From Lachnospiraceae bacterium (GTDB lineage Bacteria > Bacillota > Clostridia > Lachnospirales > Lachnospiraceae): a stretch of 64,000 nucleotides of DNA. The stretch covers positions 1-64,000 of the forward strand of contig WRBB01000001.1 in NCBI GenBank assembly GCA_009779895.1. The letters are read 5' to 3'. A program made the translations under genes and the position numbers. Each line of letters begins with the position of its first letter. Within the stretch, counting starts at the first letter, position 1. The notes beneath the pieces were generated by a model, which was given only the letters and a program-made list of their open reading frames with translations, did no database searches and was not told the DNA's origin. Shown piece by piece: positions 8,127 through 15,914 of the stretch.

Positions 8127-9521
8127 ATGAGAAAGTTTAAAAAATGGATGACAGTCGTAGCCTTGGTATTGGCAGCTATTATGGTTTTTGTTGCTTGTGG
8201 TGGCAATGGCGGAACGACAACAGCACCGGATGCGGACACAGATGTCGCAGCAGATGACACAACGGATGATGCACCACCGGCAGATGAAGCAGGTGATGGC
8301 GAAGAGCCTGTAACGCTTCGTGTTACATGGTGGGGCAACACAACAAGAGATTTGTTGTATCAAGAAATCAATGAATTGTTTATGGCTGAAAACCCGCATG
8401 TGACAATCGTAACAGAGAGTCCCGGATGGGGTGATTACTGGACTGCCATTGCAACGGCTTATGCTTCCGGAACAGCACCTGATGTAGTTCAATTCCAATC
8501 AGCACAAATTGGCGAATTTGCCGCAATGGGTGTGATGCATCCATTACAAGAATTCATCGATGCCGGGATTTTGAATGTAGATGATTTTGAGCCAGGCTTG
8601 TTAAGCACCGGTGTTTTCAATGATGAATTGTACATGATTACTCTAGGTGTAACAGCAGTTGCACTTTATGTTAATCAAACATACTTGGATGAATTAGGTA
8701 TTGAGCTTTGGCCGGAAGATGCAGACATTACTTGGGATGAATTTGAAGCATTCATGGCAGACGTACAAGCCGAGTTACCCGATGGTGCTTTTGCATTGCA
8801 AGATTACTCTCACAACAATGACGTGATTTGGGCTTATGTAAGACAAGTGACACCGGAGGGTGTAGAGTGGGTAAATGCAGATGGTGAGTTTGCGCCTTCT
8901 TTAGAAGCGATGAGCGAATGGTTTGACAAGATTTACAGAATGCGTAGTGAGGGTATTATTCCTGATGTTGCTTTGGCACATGAGCATACCCAAATGGCTT
9001 GGGAAGAAGGTCCATTCCCGAATCGTCAAACATTGTTCTTATTTGCAAATGCAAACCAAATTGGAACACACCAAGCCGGTACGGAAGATGAGATTGTATT
9101 TAGAAGAATACCAACAAATCCGGACTTTTATAACCTACATGGTGACTTCCTGATTACATCTTCCTTTGCAATTTCAGAAACATCTGAAAATAAGGAATTG
9201 GCAGCTAAGTACATCGACTTTTTCGTAAATACTTTGGCGGCGCAACAAATATTTGATTTTGAATTGGGAATCCCGGGATCCTTGGTAATCCAAGACGCTT
9301 TGTTGGCAAATGCTTCTGCGACAGATATTATGCAAACAGAATATGTAAATTCAGTTGCATCTATCTTCATGCCATTTATGGTGAAAGCACCTGGTGTTTG
9401 GGCGGTTCAAGATGAGATTGCCGGTGCTTCACAGCAAGTTGGAGCCGGTGCAATGACACCTGAACAAGCAGCTCAGATGATTATTGACACAGCAAATGAT
9501 TTAATTAGAGCCAACCAATAA
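8127..9521 (+). CDS. Sugar ABC transporter substrate-binding lipoprotein (CUT1)
   Basis: A 464-residue extracellular solute-binding protein of family 1. The N terminus is a lipoprotein signal peptide (basic n-region, hydrophobic core, cleavage before Cys24 in FVAC), followed by an acidic Thr/Asp/Ala-rich linker (about 28-60) of the kind seen in other lipoproteins of this genome. The mature protein starts with VTLRVTWWG and ends with a C-terminal domain rich in Ala and Gln. It delivers an oligosaccharide or glycoside to the two permeases downstream. The start was chosen after an AAAGGGAAAG site; the upstream in-frame extension lacks signal-peptide character. A strong hairpin separates it from the permease genes. 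Confidence 0.9.
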   Translation: MRKFKKWMTVVALVLAAIMVFVACGGNGGTTTAPDADTDVAADDTTDDAPPADEAGDGEEPVTLRVTWWGNTTRDLLYQEINELFMAENPHVTIVTESPGWGDYWTAIATAYASGTAPDVVQFQSAQIGEFAAMGVMHPLQEFIDAGILNVDDFEPGLLSTGVFNDELYMITLGVTAVALYVNQTYLDELGIELWPEDADITWDEFEAFMADVQAELPDGAFALQDYSHNNDVIWAYVRQVTPEGVEWVNADGEFAPSLEAMSEWFDKIYRMRSEGIIPDVALAHEHTQMAWEEGPFPNRQTLFLFANANQIGTHQAGTEDEIVFRRIPTNPDFYNLHGDFLITSSFAISETSENKELAAKYIDFFVNTLAAQQIFDFELGIPGSLVIQDALLANASATDIMQTEYVNSVASIFMPFMVKAPGVWAVQDEIAGASQQVGAGAMTPEQAAQMIIDTANDLIRANQ

Positions 9522-9539
9522 TAACGAACCAAATAATAC

Positions 9540-9570
9540 CGGTGAAGGAGTAAAGTCTACTCCTTCACCG
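9540..9570 (+). promoter_or_regulatory. Intercistronic hairpin between binding protein and permease
   Basis: A perfect 13-bp stem (9540-9552 with 9558-9570) and a 5-nt loop lies between the binding-protein stop and the permease start, without a T-tract. Such hairpins usually stabilise the upstream mRNA or partly block read-through, giving more binding protein than permease. Confidence 0.65.
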
Positions 9571-9591
9571 ATGTTTAAAGAGGTAAAAGTT

Positions 9592-10482
9592 TTGAGCAAA
9601 TTATTAAATAAACATGCCGGGTATGTGTTTTTAATACCTTGGTTATTAGGATTTCTGCTACTTACGCTCATACCGCTTGTCTTATCATTTTATTATTCTT
9701 TTACAGACTTTTTGATGATAGATGAGCCACACTTTGTTGGGCTGGACAACTACATTCGCATGTTTACGACAGACTTTCATTTTAGAGATGCGGTTAGAGT
9801 AACATTGCTTTATGTGTTTATTTCTGTGCCCTTACAGATATTCGCTTCTTTGGTATTGGCTTTTATTTTAAATAAGTCTGTGCCTGGATTGGCCGGGATT
9901 CGGGCGGCATTTTATGTGCCCTCCTTATTGGGCGGAAGTGTAGCCGTAGCTATTTTGTGGCGTCAGATATTTGGAACAAACGGGATTTTTAATGTACTTT
10001 TGTATTCCATTGGTTTGGAGCAGTTTTCCGGCATCAGTTGGATTGCCGATCCAAGATATGCACTGGGTTCTTTGGTTGTGCTTAGGGTGTGGCAGTTTGG
10101 TTCCCCTATGATTATCTTTTTGGCGGCGATTAAGCAGGTTCCGACTTCTTATCTGGAAGCGGCAACTGTGGATGGTGCCAATAGCTTTACTAGAATTGTA
10201 AAAATAATACTTCCGCTGATTTCGCCCATTATTTTGTTTAATTTGGTGATGCAGATTATTTCGGCATTCCGGGTCTTTACCGAGGCTTTTGTAATTAGTG
10301 GCGGGGATGGTGGTGTAATGAACAGTTTATTGGTTTATACAATCCACATATATAATATTGGATTTAGGCAAATGCGTATGGGTTATGCGTCTGCACTTTC
10401 TTGGTTCCTCGTACTTATGGTGGCAGTGTTTACGGTACTTGCTTTTATTATGACCAAAAAGCATGTCCATTATGATGAATAA
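9592..10482 (+). CDS. Sugar ABC transporter permease, MalF/UgpA type
   Basis: A 296-residue inner-membrane permease of the CUT1 family with six predicted helices. The EAA loop signature reads EAATVDGANS near residue 200 and contacts the ATPase subunit. The start was set at TTG 9592, eight bases after AAAGAGG; the ATG at 9571 directly follows the hairpin and has no ribosome site. It pairs with the MalG-type permease downstream. No ATP-binding subunit is encoded in the operon, so a shared MsmK-type ATPase elsewhere in the genome is expected. Confidence 0.88.
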   Translation: MSKLLNKHAGYVFLIPWLLGFLLLTLIPLVLSFYYSFTDFLMIDEPHFVGLDNYIRMFTTDFHFRDAVRVTLLYVFISVPLQIFASLVLAFILNKSVPGLAGIRAAFYVPSLLGGSVAVAILWRQIFGTNGIFNVLLYSIGLEQFSGISWIADPRYALGSLVVLRVWQFGSPMIIFLAAIKQVPTSYLEAATVDGANSFTRIVKIILPLISPIILFNLVMQIISAFRVFTEAFVISGGDGGVMNSLLVYTIHIYNIGFRQMRMGYASALSWFLVLMVAVFTVLAFIMTKKHVHYDE

Positions 10483-10494
10483 AGGAGGCGTAAT

Positions 10495-11385
10495 ATGCAA
10501 AATGAAGCAACAGTCAGCAAATTAAATATGACTCCTTTAAAGGAGAGCAGAAAAACAACAAGAAATAAATGGATTCGCTTTTTTGTATTGGTGGTGGCAT
10601 CCGTGGCGATGCTTTACCCTTTGATTTGGATGGTGTCATCATCATTTAAGCCGGAAGAAACGATTTTTCAAAATATGGGTTTGATCCCCTATGGTTTTAC
10701 CTTTGAAAATTATGTTGTAGGTTGGGCATCCAATAGTGTTGTTACCTTTACTACTTATTTTTTCAACTCAATTAAGATTTCAACTTTGAGTGTAATTGGA
10801 AATCTGATTGCCTGTTCTTTAACAGCCTATGCTTTTGCTAGATTAAATTTTAAATTTAAGGGTTTGTTTTTTAGTTTAATGATGCTGACCATGATGGTTC
10901 CGCAACATGCAACGATTGTTCCGCAGTTTATTTATTTTACCAGATTTGGGCTGAACAATACGATTATTCCTTTGGTTTTGCCTCGCTTTTTAGCTGTAGA
11001 AGGCTTTTTTATCTTTTTGATTATGCAGTTTATCAGAGGTTTGCCAAGGGAATTGGATGAAGCGGCAACGATTGATGGTTGCAGCAAGTATGCGGTGTTC
11101 TTTCGGGTATTGTTACCTTTGTGTAAGCCGGCTTTGATTACGACAGTGATTTTCACTTTCATTTGGTCTTGGAATGATTTCTTTACACAGATTATTTATC
11201 TGCGTGAGGCACCGATGTGGACGGTAACCTTAGGTTTGCGTTTGTTCATTGATGCTACGGCACGAAGTGCTTTTGGACCGATGTTTGCGATGTCAACGCT
11301 GTCTTTGGTTCCGATTATTATTCTATTTATCTTTTTCCAAAAATATCTGGTAGAAGGTGTAGCAACCACCGGATTAAAAGGGTAA
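10495..11385 (+). CDS. Sugar ABC transporter permease, MalG/UgpE type
   Basis: A 296-residue second permease of the CUT1 importer, with a cytoplasmic N-terminal tail of about 28 residues and six predicted helices. The EAA motif DEAATIDGCS occurs near residue 188, and the C-terminal LVEGVATTGLKG ending is typical of MalG-type proteins. It starts 12 nt after the previous gene behind a clear AAAGGAGG site. Together with the lipoprotein and the MalF-type subunit it forms the importer that presumably supplies the substrate of the GH2-type proteins. Confidence 0.9.
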   Translation: MQNEATVSKLNMTPLKESRKTTRNKWIRFFVLVVASVAMLYPLIWMVSSSFKPEETIFQNMGLIPYGFTFENYVVGWASNSVVTFTTYFFNSIKISTLSVIGNLIACSLTAYAFARLNFKFKGLFFSLMMLTMMVPQHATIVPQFIYFTRFGLNNTIIPLVLPRFLAVEGFFIFLIMQFIRGLPRELDEAATIDGCSKYAVFFRVLLPLCKPALITTVIFTFIWSWNDFFTQIIYLREAPMWTVTLGLRLFIDATARSAFGPMFAMSTLSLVPIIILFIFFQKYLVEGVATTGLKG

Positions 11386-11391
11386 GTATGA

Positions 11392-11416
11392 GGGAATCGG
11401 GTCAAACCCGGTTCCC
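11392..11416 (+). promoter_or_regulatory. Intercistronic hairpin after the ABC permease genes
   Basis: An 11-bp stem (11392-11402 with 11406-11416, one G-U pair) and a 3-nt loop lies between the permease and isomerase genes, with no T-tract. It is probably an mRNA processing or stabilising element separating transport from enzyme genes. Confidence 0.55.
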
Positions 11417-11443
11417 GATTCAATCAAAGTAAGGAGAAGCAAG

Positions 11444-12247
11444 ATGTTGAAATTGGCCGTGTCTACATTGACGTTTGATGGTTTTGGCAATCACAATTTT
11501 GTGAAAACCTTTGCCCATGCCAAAGAAGCAGGTTATGAAAGAATAGAGTTTAATTGCTGGTATCCACAGACGCTAACGCCTGAGAATATGCGGGTTTTAA
11601 AAAGAAGGTGCGAAGAAAGTGGTTTCGTGCCCATTTCATTGCATGTGACTGCCTTTGGGGGTGGTGACAACGCGTCATTGACGATGAATGTTTGTCATAA
11701 AATTCGAGCTATGGAAGCAGCAGTTGAATTGGGTTGTCGCCGTGTGGTTGCGTCTTGTTCGGCGAGAGATACGGACGGCGGATTAGAAGCAGTTATAGAA
11801 GAGCTGAGAATTTTAGCACCCGTTGCGGCGGAATTGGATGTATTGCTTTGTTTGGAGAATCATTGTCAAAATGTTTTGGAATATGCGGCGGATTATCGGC
11901 AAATTTTTCAAGTGATTCATACGCCGCATGTAGGTATTTGTATAGATACCGGACATTTTGATGCTGCCGGTGTGGATCCGCTGGCGATTGTAGCGGAATT
12001 TGCGGATAAAATCAACCACATTCATTTAAAGGAAAATGATGGTTTTGGAGCAAAGAAATTTTGTCGGTTTGGTACGGGAACCACGGATAATGTAGGTGTG
12101 ATAAAGCAACTGTTGAAACAGGGTTATGCAGGATATATGTCGGTGGAGCTTTCTCCGGAAATTGGGGAAACAGGTGCAGGTATAGATTTTGGTATGGAAG
12201 ATTGGAAAAAACCATTTGAACTGTTTTCTCCATTCGAAATAGAATAA
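11444..12247 (+). CDS. Sugar phosphate isomerase/epimerase-type TIM-barrel protein
   Basis: A 267-residue xylose-isomerase-like TIM barrel (AP endonuclease 2 family). Metal-ligand positions of the family are visible: LCLENH near residue 143, CIDTGHFD near 167-174, KINHIHLKEND near 187-197 and the closing SVELSPE. Members are sugar epimerases/isomerases, keto-sugar lyases or inosose dehydratase-like enzymes. Here it sits directly before a Gfo/Idh/MocA dehydrogenase, a pairing often seen when a keto-sugar made by the dehydrogenase is isomerised or eliminated. The exact substrate cannot be read from sequence. A strong AAGGAGAAG site precedes the ATG. Confidence 0.8.
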   Translation: MLKLAVSTLTFDGFGNHNFVKTFAHAKEAGYERIEFNCWYPQTLTPENMRVLKRRCEESGFVPISLHVTAFGGGDNASLTMNVCHKIRAMEAAVELGCRRVVASCSARDTDGGLEAVIEELRILAPVAAELDVLLCLENHCQNVLEYAADYRQIFQVIHTPHVGICIDTGHFDAAGVDPLAIVAEFADKINHIHLKENDGFGAKKFCRFGTGTTDNVGVIKQLLKQGYAGYMSVELSPEIGETGAGIDFGMEDWKKPFELFSPFEIE

Positions 12248-12262
12248 AAAAGGAATAATTGT

Positions 12263-13234
12263 ATGAAATCATTAGTGATAGGCGCAGGCGGCATTGCCTT
12301 TCAACATTGCAATGCGTTAAAGTCTCTGGGTATTGAAATTGCCGGTATATATGATATTGATCAAAAAAGGGCAGCAGAATTGGCAAAAAAGTATGATTCG
12401 GTTGCAGTGAATTCGATAGAGGAAATACTTCCTGCTGTTGATATGGTGCATTTGCTTACCCCGCCCTCTAAGCGGGTGGAATATGTAAAAAAAGCCATAG
12501 AAGCAAAAAAACCAATTATGATAGAAAAGCCGGTTGCGGTTCGACGTGAGGATGCGTTGGCGATAGAAGCTCTTGCTCAAAAAAGCGGTGTGCCGGTGAT
12601 GGTTGCTTTTACACAGCGTTTTCGGCAAGCTTATCAAACATTGATGGACTTGTATCAGTCCGGTCAATTGGGTGAAATTATAAATATTTACAGTTTTCGA
12701 ATTGGTTCAGGGCCCGGTTTTAGTGGTTCATTAAGTGATAGTTGGCGGACGGATCCCAATTTGGTGTGCGGTATGAGCATTGAATCACTTTCCCATGATA
12801 TTGATTTTTTGCAGTCGTTTGCGGGAGATATTGTGGATGTTGGAGCCAATGTGAAAGGAACGGTCGCGTCATTACCAAGTTTTGATAATAACTCCAATGT
12901 AACGTTGTCATTTGCCGGTGGTGCCATTGGGTCCATTACGGCAAGTTGGAGTTCACATATAAATTTTAATTTAAGAGGAATCATTGGAACCAAAGGAAGT
13001 GCGATGCTGCAAGGCCATGATATTTGGGATTTTACGGAACTAAGGGTAAAGTTAAATGAAGATGCTGAGGAGAAAGTCATTTCTGTGAATGATATATTTA
13101 CAGAGGGTTCCGCTTATTATGAAGAAAACAAATATTTTCTTGCATGTATTCAAGAGGAAAAAAATCCAATCTGTGATGCAGGAGTCGGGCGCAAAGTATT
13201 GGATGTTTCATTGGCTATATTGAAAGGGAAGTGA
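12263..13234 (+). CDS. Gfo/Idh/MocA family NAD(P)-dependent sugar dehydrogenase
   Basis: A 323-residue oxidoreductase. The N-terminal Rossmann fold has the motif GAGGIA at residues 7-12, and the family's EKPVA motif (near residue 90) carries the catalytic-type Lys. The C-terminal alpha/beta substrate domain follows. Members oxidise hydroxyls of sugars, inositols or glycosides with NAD(P). Position between the TIM-barrel isomerase and the dehydratase suggests it makes a keto-sugar or lactone intermediate in the pathway. It follows the previous gene after 15 nt and precedes the dehydratase by only 4 nt, so all three are co-transcribed. Confidence 0.85.
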   Translation: MKSLVIGAGGIAFQHCNALKSLGIEIAGIYDIDQKRAAELAKKYDSVAVNSIEEILPAVDMVHLLTPPSKRVEYVKKAIEAKKPIMIEKPVAVRREDALAIEALAQKSGVPVMVAFTQRFRQAYQTLMDLYQSGQLGEIINIYSFRIGSGPGFSGSLSDSWRTDPNLVCGMSIESLSHDIDFLQSFAGDIVDVGANVKGTVASLPSFDNNSNVTLSFAGGAIGSITASWSSHINFNLRGIIGTKGSAMLQGHDIWDFTELRVKLNEDAEEKVISVNDIFTEGSAYYEENKYFLACIQEEKNPICDAGVGRKVLDVSLAILKGK

Positions 13235-13238
13235 GTGT

Positions 13239-14921
13239 ATGTCAAAGAGTAGAAAAGATAAAAGCAATGAAGAGGCATTTGCCCATGCTTTATTTAAGTC
13301 GATGGGATTTTCAGAGGATGAGCTTATTGACCGTCCTATGATTGGAATTGCCAATTCTTGGACAACGTTGGTTCCCGGTCATTACAATTTGAATCAATTA
13401 AGTGACTATGCCAAGCGCGGTATTTATCGAGGTGGCGGCACAGCGGTAGAATTTGGTGTGATTGCTGCTTGTGATGGGATTGCCAATGGCCATGAGGGAA
13501 TGAAGTATGTGTTGCCATCTCGTGAAGTGATTGCCAATTCTGTAGAAATACAAGCAAAAGCCCATAAGTTGGATGGTTTGTTGCTTTTGGGTAGTTGTGA
13601 CAAGATTGTACCGGGTATGCTGATGGCAGCAGCTCGTTTGAATATTCCGGCTATGATTTTAAATGGTGGTCCTATGTCAGGTGGGATTGAGTTTGATGGG
13701 CGAAAATCAGATGCAACGACTGTTGATGAGGCTCATGGTATGCTGGAAGCAGGACGTATTTCCCAGGATATTTTTGAAAAGTTAGAAGACATGGTATGTC
13801 CTAGTTGTGGTTCTTGTGCCTTTTTGGGCACTGCCAATACTATGGGTTGTCTTTCTGAGGCAATGGGAATGAGTCTGCCTGATGCCGGTCTTACACCGGC
13901 TCATTATGCAGATAGATTGCGTATTGCGTATTCATCGGGTTTGAAAATATGTGAGTTGATAGAAAAAAATATTCGCCCCCGTGATATTATCACCAAAGCT
14001 TCTTTGCGCAATGCGGTTAAAACAACTTTGGCAATCGGTGGTTCTACCAATGTGGTGATTCATCTGGCGGCCATTGCCTATGAAGCGGAATTGGACATTC
14101 AAATCGTAGATGAATTTGAACGTTTGCGCAAAGAAACACCGCAGATTGTTAAGGTAAATCCATCGGCAAAATGGGATATGGAAGATTTTCACAAAGCGGG
14201 TGGTGTGGCACGTGTATTGCGTAATATGGGTTGCCTGATTGATGAAGATTGCATGACTTGTACCGGCCAAACGGTAGGTTTTAACATATCAAAAAAGGTT
14301 TATCCATGGCCGGAAAATACGGAGGTCATTCGTCCTTTGGAAGAGCCTTTTGCAAAAGAGGGTGGCGTTGCGATTCTCCGTGGAAATCTGGCACCGGGAA
14401 CAGGGGTTACAAAGCCGGGTGCTTTCCCGGTAGAAATGCATGTGTTTAAAGGAGTGGCAAAAGTCTTTGAATGTGAAGAAGATGCAAATGAAGCGATTCT
14501 TTCAGGCAAAGTAGAGGCAGGCAATGTGGTTGTGATTCGTTATGAGGGTCCCAAAGGCGGGCCGGGTATGCGAGAGATGTATAAAGCCATGAAGTATATC
14601 TACGGCAGAGGTTTAATTAGGAGTACGGCAGTGGTGACAGATGGCCGTTTTTCCGGCACAAACAATGGTTGTTTTGTGGGTCATGTTTCTCCGGAGGCTG
14701 CCGAGGGTGGTGTGATTGCGATTGTGAAAGATGGTGATCCCATTGAAATTAATATTCCGGCGGGTCGTTTGGAGCTTGGGATAAGCGAAGAAGAGATTCA
14801 GCGTCGTTTTGCCGATTGGAAGCCAAAAACAAAGCAGATTCCCAAAGGTTGGCTTCAGATATATGCCCAATTGGCTGTGTCAGCAGCAGAAGGTGGTGTA
14901 ATGAAACCGGGGCACAGTTAA
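13239..14921 (+). CDS. IlvD/Edd family Fe-S dehydratase (probably sugar acid dehydratase)
   Basis: A 560-residue IlvD/Edd dehydratase. Conserved cluster-binding cysteines are visible in GSC120DK and in the CPSCGSC segment (187-193). The family includes dihydroxyacid dehydratase of branched-chain amino acid synthesis, 6-phosphogluconate dehydratase and pentonate/hexonate dehydratases. Length and the N-terminal ANSWTTLVPGH motif fit both DHAD and aldonate dehydratases. No other ilv genes are nearby, while the neighbours are sugar enzymes, so conversion of a sugar acid to a 2-keto-3-deoxy acid is the preferred inference. It is 4 nt downstream of the dehydrogenase gene and 26 nt upstream of the next enzyme gene. 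Confidence 0.82.
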   Translation: MSKSRKDKSNEEAFAHALFKSMGFSEDELIDRPMIGIANSWTTLVPGHYNLNQLSDYAKRGIYRGGGTAVEFGVIAACDGIANGHEGMKYVLPSREVIANSVEIQAKAHKLDGLLLLGSCDKIVPGMLMAAARLNIPAMILNGGPMSGGIEFDGRKSDATTVDEAHGMLEAGRISQDIFEKLEDMVCPSCGSCAFLGTANTMGCLSEAMGMSLPDAGLTPAHYADRLRIAYSSGLKICELIEKNIRPRDIITKASLRNAVKTTLAIGGSTNVVIHLAAIAYEAELDIQIVDEFERLRKETPQIVKVNPSAKWDMEDFHKAGGVARVLRNMGCLIDEDCMTCTGQTVGFNISKKVYPWPENTEVIRPLEEPFAKEGGVAILRGNLAPGTGVTKPGAFPVEMHVFKGVAKVFECEEDANEAILSGKVEAGNVVVIRYEGPKGGPGMREMYKAMKYIYGRGLIRSTAVVTDGRFSGTNNGCFVGHVSPEAAEGGVIAIVKDGDPIEINIPAGRLELGISEEEIQRRFADWKPKTKQIPKGWLQIYAQLAVSAAEGGVMKPGHS

Positions 14922-14947
14922 AATTTGTTTAGGAGGGAAATGGTAAG

Positions 14948-15901
14948 ATGATGCGGCAATTAAAGGATATAAAGACGATTGGTATTGCTGGCGCAGGGCT
15001 TATGGGAGCATCAATTGCCCAGATATTTAGCCGTTGGGGTTATGACGTAATTATTTATGATAAAGTGCAGGCCGGTTTAGAAAAGGGTCAGGCATTGATT
15101 CAAATCAATCAGGATGGATATATTGAAACAGGTAAGTTAACGGCAGAGCAATCAACGGAGATTGTGAAACGCATTTCTTTTACAACAGAGATGACTTCTT
15201 TTGCTATGGTGGATTTTGTGGTAGAGTGTATCTTTGAAAATATGGAAGTGAAGCATGATTTTTGGTCGGCGGTATCGGAGATTGTTTCACAAGAGATTGT
15301 TTTGACCAGCAATACTTCCGGATTATCCATTACGGAGATTGCCAAGGCAGTCAAGAATCCGCAACGTTTTGTTGGTATGCACTGGGTGAATCCCCCCCAT
15401 ATTGTTCCTTTGGTAGAGGTGATTGCCGGTGAAAAAACAGAAGAAGAAGCGATGAAAATTGTTTGGGATGTGGCGGAAGCTATTCATAGAAAACCGGCAC
15501 GAGTATCCAAGGATGCCAGAGGTTTTGTGTTAAATCGTCTCCAATTTGCTGTTTTGCGTGAAGCCTTTCATATTGTAGAGTCCGGCATTGCTACCATGGA
15601 AGATGTGGACAATGTGATGAAATACGGCTTGGGCATGCGTTATGCTGCCATTGGTCCATTTGAAACAGTGGATTTGGGTGGTTTGGATACGTTTTACCAT
15701 GTTGGAAGTTATATGTTTGCGGATCTTTCCAATCGCCAAGAGGTGCCGCACCTCCTTGCAGACCGTTTTGCAGAAGGTGCTTACGGTGTGAAAACAGGGA
15801 AAGGATTGTATGATTATCCTGGCAATGCAGCGGTGGAAAAGGTTCAAAAAAGAGATAGAGATTTTATAAAGTTAGCAGAGTGTTTGTTTGAAACAGTTTA
15901 A
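14948..15901 (+). CDS. 3-hydroxyacyl-CoA dehydrogenase-type NAD oxidoreductase (L-gulonate 3-dehydrogenase-like)
   Basis: A 317-residue protein of the 3-hydroxyacyl-CoA dehydrogenase superfamily. The NAD-binding GAGLMG motif is at residues 15-20. The catalytic pair is His145 (MHWVNPPH) and Glu157, spaced 12 residues as in the well-known enzymes. The C-terminal helical domain has GLGMRYAAIGPFE, which is more typical of the lambda-crystallin/L-gulonate and carnitine dehydrogenase branch than of the 282-residue 3-hydroxybutyryl-CoA dehydrogenases; the length also fits that branch. In a sugar-acid operon an L-gulonate-type or related 3-hydroxyacid oxidation is plausible. A role in acyl-CoA metabolism cannot be excluded. 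Confidence 0.75.
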   Translation: MMRQLKDIKTIGIAGAGLMGASIAQIFSRWGYDVIIYDKVQAGLEKGQALIQINQDGYIETGKLTAEQSTEIVKRISFTTEMTSFAMVDFVVECIFENMEVKHDFWSAVSEIVSQEIVLTSNTSGLSITEIAKAVKNPQRFVGMHWVNPPHIVPLVEVIAGEKTEEEAMKIVWDVAEAIHRKPARVSKDARGFVLNRLQFAVLREAFHIVESGIATMEDVDNVMKYGLGMRYAAIGPFETVDLGGLDTFYHVGSYMFADLSNRQEVPHLLADRFAEGAYGVKTGKGLYDYPGNAAVEKVQKRDRDFIKLAECLFETV

Positions 15902-15914
15902 AGGAGAAGTATAA

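Noticed and set aside
9571-9591. ATG start of the first permease at 9571
   Set aside because: It directly follows the hairpin and has no ribosome site, while TTG 9592 has AAAGAGG at a good distance.
13239-14921. ilvD of branched-chain amino acid synthesis
   Set aside because: Not excluded by sequence, but there are no other ilv/leu genes nearby and all neighbours are sugar enzymes, so the symbol was not given.
14948-15901. 3-hydroxybutyryl-CoA dehydrogenase of a butyrate cluster
   Set aside because: No thiolase, crotonase or acyl-CoA dehydrogenase is adjacent, and the length and C-terminal motif fit the gulonate/carnitine branch better.
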